From a virus, in the IMG/VR virus record IMGVR_UViG_3300046170_000218, positions 1 to 36,267 of that record: DNA of 36,267 nucleotides; one strand, written 5' to 3'. A program made the translations under genes and the position numbers. The notes below the pieces were generated by a model. It did not search any database and was not told the DNA's origin. It saw only the letters and a program-made list of their open reading frames with translations. Shown here in pieces: positions 31,932 through 36,267 of this stretch; within the stretch, counting starts at the first letter, position 1; every line of letters starts with the position of its first letter.

Positions 31932-32493
31932 ACTTATGAACGTCGAGGCTCTGTGGCCGCGCATTGATCGACCTTACAAATACGATCCGAGCGTCGGAGA
32001 AAGAGGATCCTCGGTTCCAGCGGATTTGACAGATGAGGAAGCCTCATACGAAATCACGCTCATTATAAAGCCTGAGCAAGCAAAAGATCTTGCGAAAGCA
32101 ATGGCCGACACCGCAAAAGCATCGGGCAAGCACAAGGACAAGGTTTGGTCGCCTGGCGGACTGGATGATCTTTTTGAAAAAGACGAAAACTGCTATCGCG
32201 TAAAATGCAATATTAAAACATATGGCGACCCTGGCACAAAACCGGTCGAGTTTATGGACGATGGTCGCAAGGCTGAACCGGGCTTTCAGCTCACAACCGG
32301 ATCGATTGTTCATGCAATGATTAGGATCGCGCCTTGGGCTTATGCTGGCAAAATCGGCGTCGGCTTACGCCCAAAGGCGTTCAAAGTCGTGCGCTTGGCT
32401 GAGCGCACTGGCGGCATACAAAGCGACCCGTTTAGTGATACATCAAGCGGCCAGTCGACAGACGACCCGTTTGATGACGCCATTCCTTTTTAA
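31921..32493 (+). CDS. ssb: Single-stranded DNA-binding protein
   Basis: A 190-residue protein starting at GTG 31921 (AAAGGAG at ideal spacing) and beginning V-D-Y-K-L-M-N-V-E. The T7 gp2.5/DUF2815-like OB-fold is suggested by Y-E-I-T-L-I-I-K-P-E-Q-A and C-Y-R-V-K-C-N-I-K. The tail ends D-D-P-F-D-D-A-I-P-F, the acidic tip typical of SSB proteins that contact replication partners. It lies between recombination and ATPase genes. Confidence 0.82.
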   Translation: MDYKLMNVEALWPRIDRPYKYDPSVGERGSSVPADLTDEEASYEITLIIKPEQAKDLAKAMADTAKASGKHKDKVWSPGGLDDLFEKDENCYRVKCNIKTYGDPGTKPVEFMDDGRKAEPGFQLTTGSIVHAMIRIAPWAYAGKIGVGLRPKAFKVVRLAERTGGIQSDPFSDTSSGQSTDDPFDDAIPF

Positions 32494-32496
32494 TCT

Positions 32497-32907
32497 ATGG
32501 CACAACAGCGCGCAAATTTACCCTGGCATCTGTTTAAAGCCGAGCACAAGGCGGCCGGAAGATCGGTTTGTCTAGCTCTGGGTGCGGACGACGCGGACGC
32601 TTGGTTTACGCTGTCCAAAATACTTTTTGCGCGCCTAACGCCAGAGGAAAAAGTGGGGCTCGCGTTCGCAGCAATGCGCGCCCTGCCCTCTGAAAACCGC
32701 TGGGACATATTGTCAGCGTTGGGCGACGTCGAAATGCCGACTGGTTCACCGCTGCCACCCTTCGCCGAGGACATTGCTGCCGATGCTAACTGGTGGGCAT
32801 CGAGCGCGAGTAACGAGGAGCTGAGGGCGTATTTCCGAGCGATCATCAATTACATGAGCGACGACGACAAAAAAATCGCGTCGCGCAATTTACTGAGGAA
32901 AAAATGA
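32497..32907 (+). CDS. Unknown replication-module protein
   Basis: A 136-residue protein starting M-A-Q-Q-R-A-N-L-P-W-H-L-F-K, 3 nt after the SSB stop. Mainly helical with L-T-P-E-E-K-V-G-L-A-F-A-A-M-R and W-W-A-S-S-A-S-N-E-E-L-R-A-Y. No clear catalytic motif. Its position just before the ATPase gene, with a 4-nt overlap, suggests a replication partner such as a loader, but this is inference. Confidence 0.65.
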   Translation: MAQQRANLPWHLFKAEHKAAGRSVCLALGADDADAWFTLSKILFARLTPEEKVGLAFAAMRALPSENRWDILSALGDVEMPTGSPLPPFAEDIAADANWWASSASNEELRAYFRAIINYMSDDDKKIASRNLLRKK

Positions 32908-34055
32908 AAGTGGTCAAGGGTGGGGATTGGTTCGATCGATATGGTGATTTGATGCCGCAGTCGGACGCGGCGGTCGACGACAATCCATTATTTATAGAAG
33001 CGTCGACGCTCAAGGAGCGCGACATCGTGCCGATGGAGTGGCTGATCGGAAGCCTAATCCCGGCCAATACAGTCACGCTTCTGAGCGGCGACGGCGGAAC
33101 AGGAAAGTCGCTCCTGGCGCTAAACCTAGCAATCAGCGTCGCGTCAGGCGGAAAGCTGCCCTGGCTTAACATGAAGCCGGAGCAAGGTCCGGCGCTCTAC
33201 ATTGGAGCCGAGGACGACATCAACGAAATGCATCGGCGGATAAACGATATGATCTGGTTGCGTCAGGGCGTTACCTGGGACGACCTAGACGATCTTCATT
33301 TGGCGAGCTTAGCCTCCAGAGACGCACTCCTAGCATCACTGGACCCGCGAACTGGTATTTTGACGCCATCCGCCCTCTGGGCAAAAATTTTGACAAAGAT
33401 TGAGGCGGAACAACCGCGCATCGTGATCCTCGACACCTTGGCGGATCTCTATCCAGGGAACGAGAACGATCGAGCTCAGGCGCGTCAGTTTATCGGTCAG
33501 CTCAGAAAAGCCGCTGTCGATTTTCAAACGACCGTCGTCCTTTTGTCTCACCCCTCGCTTAGCGGGATGGCAAGCGGAACCGGAACGTCAGGAAACACCG
33601 CTTGGAACAACTCAGTCAGATCTCGGCTCTACATGCAAAGGGTGAAAGATGACGGCTACGAGGCCGACAAATCAGCGCGCAAACTGACAGTCATGAAATC
33701 GAATTACGGCGAAACCGGAACTGAGATTTTGATGAACTACGACAGCGGCTATTTTGTGGCGCAAAAGGTCGAGGACAGTCTCGACAAGCAAGCGATCGAG
33801 GCAAAGGCTGAGCGCGTGTTTCTGTCGCTTCTCGATGATTTCACAAGCGCTGGGATGTTTCTCAGCCCTGCCCCGTCGGCGCAGAACGGCGCAGCGGTTA
33901 AATTTGCAAACTCTAACGGTCATCAAGGCATCACGAAAAAGCAATTCCGAGCGGCTCAGGATCGGCTCCAGCTCGCGGGTAAAATCTGGATCGGAACGCG
34001 CGGCCCAGCGTCCAGGCAACAGCAATATATCGTCAAAGGGAGCAAGCCGGAATGA
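32904..34055 (+). CDS. RepA-like hexameric ATPase/helicase
   Basis: A 383-residue AAA_25/RecA-fold ATPase. It has Walker A G-D-G-G-T-G-K-S (residues 62-69) and Walker B I-V-I-L-D-T (172-177). A later motif, H-P-S-L-S-G-M-A-S-G-T-G-T-S-G-N-T, precedes W-N-N-S-V-R-S-R-L-Y; this layout matches RepA/RSF1010-like replicative helicases. The C-terminal 110 residues add a winged-helix-like region. A phased repeat array begins 3 nt after its stop, consistent with an origin that this protein or a neighbour recognises. Confidence 0.85.
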   Translation: MKVVKGGDWFDRYGDLMPQSDAAVDDNPLFIEASTLKERDIVPMEWLIGSLIPANTVTLLSGDGGTGKSLLALNLAISVASGGKLPWLNMKPEQGPALYIGAEDDINEMHRRINDMIWLRQGVTWDDLDDLHLASLASRDALLASLDPRTGILTPSALWAKILTKIEAEQPRIVILDTLADLYPGNENDRAQARQFIGQLRKAAVDFQTTVVLLSHPSLSGMASGTGTSGNTAWNNSVRSRLYMQRVKDDGYEADKSARKLTVMKSNYGETGTEILMNYDSGYFVAQKVEDSLDKQAIEAKAERVFLSLLDDFTSAGMFLSPAPSAQNGAAVKFANSNGHQGITKKQFRAAQDRLQLAGKIWIGTRGPASRQQQYIVKGSKPE

Positions 34056-34057
34056 CC

Positions 34058-34157
34058 TTCAAACCTTGTTCAAACCCCTTCAAACCCCCTACAAACCCCC
34101 TTCAAACCTGGGGTACAAACCCCTTTCAAACCTTATTCAAACCCCCTTCAAACCCCC
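34058..34157 (+). repeat. Iteron-like array, nine TTCAAACC-type repeats (candidate origin)
   Basis: Nine copies of T[TA]CAAACC(CCC) start at 34058, 34069, 34079, 34090, 34101, 34114, 34125, 34136 and 34147. Spacing is 10-13 bp, mostly 11, so repeats share one DNA face. The period is not a multiple of three, so coding cannot explain it. The sequence is C-rich and almost G-free on the plus strand except for the central hairpin (34110-34123). A rut-like Rho site is an alternative reading. Confidence 0.75.
34110..34123 (+). repeat. Central hairpin of the iteron array
   Basis: GGGGT/ACCCC inverted repeat with ACAA loop between the fifth and seventh repeats, its right arm being part of the sixth repeat. 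It may extrude as a cruciform or nick site at the origin. Confidence 0.45.
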
Positions 34158-34183
34158 TACACACACACACCCCTTATACCCCT

Positions 34184-34203
34184 AGAGGTTTGAACCTCTT
34201 TTT
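34184..34203 (+). terminator. Terminator after the iteron array
   Basis: AGAGGTT / AACCTCT inverted repeat followed by TTTTT, separating the helicase transcript from the next gene. The stem contains the repeat core in inverse orientation (GGTTTGAA), so it may also serve as an inverted iteron. Confidence 0.7.
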
Positions 34204-34224
34204 CCTGACGGAAAGAGGAACCTT

Positions 34225-34548
34225 ATGAAAGAGTTGAAAGACGTCGTCGAGCGGTTACGCGCGCTCGGCTTTGAGGCAAAAATAAACACGACAGAGGCAA
34301 CCCAACCAGCATCGCCAGGATCATCCCTAGATTATGCTGAGCTTCCGGAGAAAGAGTTTCGCCGGGTCGTCAGCCGGATCGATGACATAAACGTCCTCGC
34401 TGGCATGGCTAACAGGAGAAAACTCCTGAGCGCTCCCTGGTTGAAAAAATATTCGCCGATCCAACGGTCGATAATTATGGAGCGCAAGTTTGCGCTCGAG
34501 CAGAAAGACAAGGCAAATGTCACCAGAGGACGAAAAAAAACTCGGTAG
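34225..34548 (+). CDS. Unknown small basic protein
   Basis: A 107-residue protein with an N-terminal helix (K-E-L-K-D-V-V-E-R-L-R-A-L-G-F), a central E-K-E-F-R-R-V-V-S-R-I-D-D-I-N and a Lys/Arg-rich end (G-R-K-K-T-R). AGAGGAA precedes the ATG. It sits directly after the putative origin and could bind DNA. No family recognised. Confidence 0.6.
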   Translation: MKELKDVVERLRALGFEAKINTTEATQPASPGSSLDYAELPEKEFRRVVSRIDDINVLAGMANRRKLLSAPWLKKYSPIQRSIIMERKFALEQKDKANVTRGRKKTR

Positions 34549-34876
34549 ATGTTGGATCGCGAAAGAGCGTGAATGGCATCGCAAAGGATTGCGCCCAAAA
34601 TTGCCCGGCGACGTTCGCGCTGGACGCGATGATCCAAGCTATTTGATCAGCTCATTTAAGGACGTTTATGGCTACATCTTAAGGAGGCCCGGTTGCACCT
34701 ATCACGATCTTAAAAACGATCTGTCGTTATCGTCGCCGGTCATTATCAACAACATCGCTGTTTTGAAAAAGCGCGGGATTGTCACCGGCAAAGCGATCGG
34801 CTCAAGGCGAGTAATGAAGTTCTACATTAAAAATAAAATAAACGTTGGGGATCTGGTAAATGGAAAAAAAGACTAA
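34517..34876 (+). CDS. Winged-helix DNA-binding protein
   Basis: A 119-residue protein starting M-S-P-E-D-E-K-K-L-G at 34517 (AAGGCAA upstream). A MarR/ArsR-like winged helix is visible at about residues 45-100: V-Y-G-Y-I-L-R-R-P-G-C-T-Y-H-D-L, then L-S-L-S-S-P-V-I-I-N-N-I-A-V-L-K-K-R-G-I and a wing. Probably a late or replication regulator. It overlaps the gene before and the gene after. Confidence 0.7.
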   Translation: MSPEDEKKLGRCWIAKEREWHRKGLRPKLPGDVRAGRDDPSYLISSFKDVYGYILRRPGCTYHDLKNDLSLSSPVIINNIAVLKKRGIVTGKAIGSRRVMKFYIKNKINVGDLVNGKKD

Positions 34877-35147
34877 CAATAAGCGGACAGAGGCCATTCT
34901 TGAGGCTCTCGATTTAATTAACGGTGCGCGGAATAGCAGCTACGGCGACCCGGCGAAAAACTTTCAGATCACGGCTGATCAATGGTCGGTAGGTCAGGAC
35001 GAGCCGATCGAGCCTTATCAGGTCGCGCTGAGGATGATTGATCTTAAAATGGCTCGGCTCAAATCATCCAAAAGATTTCACCGGGACAGCCTGATTGATA
35101 TTATTGGATACGCGGCGCTCGCGGTTGAGGTTTTCGATGAGACCTGA
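34860..35147 (+). CDS. DUF6378-type phage protein
   Basis: A 95-residue protein fitting DUF6378: A-I-L-E-A-L-D-L-I-N-G-A-R, S-S-Y-G-D-P-A-K-N-F, P-Y-Q-V-A-L-R-M-I-D-L-K-M-A-R-L and D-S-L-I-D-I-I-G-Y-A-A-L. The conserved Y-G-D-P and D-x-x-G-Y signatures resemble those of small MazG-like nucleotide-pool proteins, but activity is unknown. Overlaps the previous gene by 17 nt and the next by 11 nt. Confidence 0.75.
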   Translation: MEKKTNNKRTEAILEALDLINGARNSSYGDPAKNFQITADQWSVGQDEPIEPYQVALRMIDLKMARLKSSKRFHRDSLIDIIGYAALAVEVFDET

Positions 35148-35691
35148 GCTGAAAGAAAAGATGCGAAACCACGACTGGCGGCGGACCTTGCGTGACGCCT
35201 ACGACCTCGCGCGGGATCAGGTCCGCAGTGATTATAAGGTTAAGGATCATCACATCGCTTTTGCGCTGCTTAGAGAGGCGGCGTGGGTTTCGCGCGTTGC
35301 CTACCCTGCCCCTCCTCGCTCGGGCTTCCCTGGCCGCTCTGCAATGCCTGAGAGCCCTGATGAGGTCACACAATGGCAGCTCATGAGCGCATATCTCAGA
35401 GGAGAGATCAGCTCGCTCCCTGATGAGCCTGGCAGCGCGCCGAGACCGGAGGCATATGTGATTGATCGAGCTGAGCTTATCCTTGATCTTTGGCATCAAG
35501 TCGCCCTCATTACAAAGGGAAACAAGCGAACGCTCAAGCGCGCGGTGTATGAGCGAGCTCTTGGGGTCAAGCCTCGTCGTATTACGCAGAGATATGGCTT
35601 GCATTACAAGCAACTGAACAGCGCAGTCATGGAGGCCAGCGACGACATGGCTCAACAGATTGATAAATATAGTAAAAAAATCATTGGATAA
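35137..35691 (+). CDS. Unknown phage protein with C-terminal HTH-like region
   Basis: A 184-residue protein starting M-R-P-E-L-K-E-K-M at 35137. Mid-part P-A-P-P-R-S-G-F-P-G-R and A-P-R-P-E-A-Y-V-I-D-R-A-E are followed by an HTH-like end (V-K-P-R-R-I-T-Q-R-Y-G-L-H-Y-K-Q-L-N-S-A). This resembles DUF6362-type proteins, which precede late genes in some phages. Possibly a late activator or packaging factor. A terminator follows. Confidence 0.6.
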   Translation: MRPELKEKMRNHDWRRTLRDAYDLARDQVRSDYKVKDHHIAFALLREAAWVSRVAYPAPPRSGFPGRSAMPESPDEVTQWQLMSAYLRGEISSLPDEPGSAPRPEAYVIDRAELILDLWHQVALITKGNKRTLKRAVYERALGVKPRRITQRYGLHYKQLNSAVMEASDDMAQQIDKYSKKIIG

Positions 35692-35779
35692 AATGCTCAT
35701 TGAGGCTGAGAATGGTGATATAATCGCAAGAATTGTCGAAAGGCTTGGGATTATGTTCATGATTACGCTCTGAACTGAG

Positions 35780-35833
35780 CCGGGCCTCTGCTTTTTTCTC
35801 CTCCCTGTTTTTTAAAGAGGCTCGGTTTTTTTT
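35780..35833 (+). terminator. Intrinsic terminator of the replication operon
   Basis: CCGGGCCTC (35780-35788) pairs with GAGGCTCGG (35817-35825) over 9 bp with one G-U, with a 28-nt pyrimidine-rich loop, followed by eight T. It lies between the replication operon and the HNH gene. The GTG start of the HNH gene falls right after the T tract. Confidence 0.75.
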
Positions 35834-35834
35834 A

Positions 35835-36176
35835 GTGAAACGATCCAGCTCGGCGGTTGAGTACCGCAAAATGTATATGACTAAGAGGTGGCGCGTGTTG
35901 CGCGACACGATCTTGGCTCGAGACGGTTATCAATGCCAGCACAAACGATGCGGACAATTTCTGCAACCTGGCCGCAATCATCCGCGCTCGGCGGTGGTTC
36001 ATCATATTGTGCCGCACAAAGGCGACCACGGTTTATTTTACAGCCCGAGCAATTTGCAAGCGGTTTGCTGGAGCTGTCACTCCGGAGACATTCAAAGCGA
36101 GGAGGCTCTGGGATACGACAACGAGATCGGCGCTGACGGATGGCCGACAGACCCAGCTCATCCAGGAGCACAGTGA
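35835..36176 (+). CDS. HNH endonuclease
   Basis: A 113-residue HNH nuclease. It has zinc pairs C-Q-H-K-R-C-G and C-W-S-C-H, the catalytic V-V-H-H-I-V-P-H and N-L-Q-A-V-C. GTG 35835 is preferred to an ATG at 35871 because the Y-R-K-M-Y-M-T-K-R-W-R stretch usually precedes the domain in homologues. No ribosome site precedes the GTG, so the start is uncertain. HNH proteins next to terS take part in packaging-site cleavage; here terS lies across the window end. Confidence 0.85.
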   Translation: MKRSSSAVEYRKMYMTKRWRVLRDTILARDGYQCQHKRCGQFLQPGRNHPRSAVVHHIVPHKGDHGLFYSPSNLQAVCWSCHSGDIQSEEALGYDNEIGADGWPTDPAHPGAQ

Positions 36177-36267
36177 ATATTTTTTCAGAGAGAGGCACCC
36201 TTTTTTGAGCGCAGCGGCGTCAGAAATTTTGGGGAGGGGTGGGTCAATCACTAGGACGTATTTTACG
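36177..36267. other. Probable packaging region at the genome junction
   Basis: 91 nt after the HNH gene plus 1-56 form the gap between HNH and terS if the ends join. It contains a G-rich tract GGGGAGGGGTGGG followed by GTCAATCACTAGGACG near the right end and ACCGGCGTCCC near the left end. G-rich tract, TCA, GGACG and ACCGGCG are spaced like packaging-site sequences I recall upstream of terS in other HK97-like phages. No gene is visible. The cleavage site cannot be located by eye. Confidence 0.4.

Noticed and set aside
33754-34185. 143-codon plus-strand ORF reading through the ATPase 3' end and the repeat array
   Set aside because: It is out of frame with the ATPase and its end is the repeats read in a frame that does not match their 11-nt period; no ribosome site.
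35101-35760. 219-codon minus-strand ORF opposite the DUF6362-like gene
   Set aside because: Antisense to well-supported genes with matching overlaps, sequence rich in Arg/Ala, and no promoter or ribosome site.
35693-35773. 26-codon ORF after the replication operon
   Set aside because: No ribosome site, very short, and partly within the region leading into the terminator; no further support.
1-36267. tRNA genes, rRNA genes, integrase and attachment site
   Set aside because: None could be recognised; the only recombinase-like gene lacks catalytic residues, so I do not claim lysogeny.

Overview
The window looks like one essentially complete tailed-phage genome (36.3 kb, about 50% GC), probably a siphovirus. 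It has an HK97-type head module, a lambda/GTA-like tail module with a 698-residue tape measure, fibre genes, lysis genes, and oppositely oriented regulation and replication blocks. I see no ribosomal RNA, tRNA, active integrase or bacterial housekeeping gene. The tail chaperone, DUF2163-like hub and GTA-type 3-TM holin resemble phages and gene transfer agents of Alphaproteobacteria. The collagen-like tip, Thr/Ser-rich fibre and 2OG-Fe(II) oxygenase are common in marine phages. An alphaproteobacterial, probably marine, host is inferred, not shown.

Layout, left to right. 57-5882 (+): small and large terminase, portal, prohead protease, major capsid. 5934-7916 (+): head-tail connector chain. 7979-15940 (+): tail tube, tail assembly chaperones with a -1 frameshift site, tape measure, distal tail proteins and a J-like tip. 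15944-23902 (+): fibres and accessory tail proteins, including a 2OG oxygenase, a Thr/Ser-rich repeat protein coupled to a glycosyltransferase-like gene, and a 23-residue-repeat fibre broken by a frameshift. 23910-26013 (+): small membrane proteins, holins and a GH108 muramidase. 26116-28910 (-): a compact leftward operon with DNA-binding proteins, a degenerate serine recombinase and small unknowns, ending in a strong terminator at 26026-26053. 28911-29023: divergent control region. 29024-35691 (+): ribbon-helix-helix regulator, PD-(D/E)XK nuclease, C5 DNA methyltransferase, RecE-like exonuclease, SSB, RepA-like ATPase, a phased iteron-like array, and small genes. 35835-36176 (+): HNH nuclease next to the window end. 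With terS at the other end, this gives the usual HNH-terS order across a circular junction.

The most striking observations are: (i) I found no GANTC site (the CcrM/HinfI target) anywhere in the window, where about 140 are expected by chance, and Asp/Glu-Ser junctions I checked avoid TCN serine codons; (ii) a 150-codon gene with its own strong ribosome binding site is nested in another frame inside the DNA methyltransferase gene; (iii) nine about 11-bp-spaced TTCAAACC repeats with a central hairpin follow the RepA-like ATPase gene and look like a replication origin; (iv) a classical -1 slippery A9 run joins the two tail chaperone frames; (v) two single-base (+1) disruptions, in the protease gene and in the repeat fibre gene, break otherwise continuous proteins.
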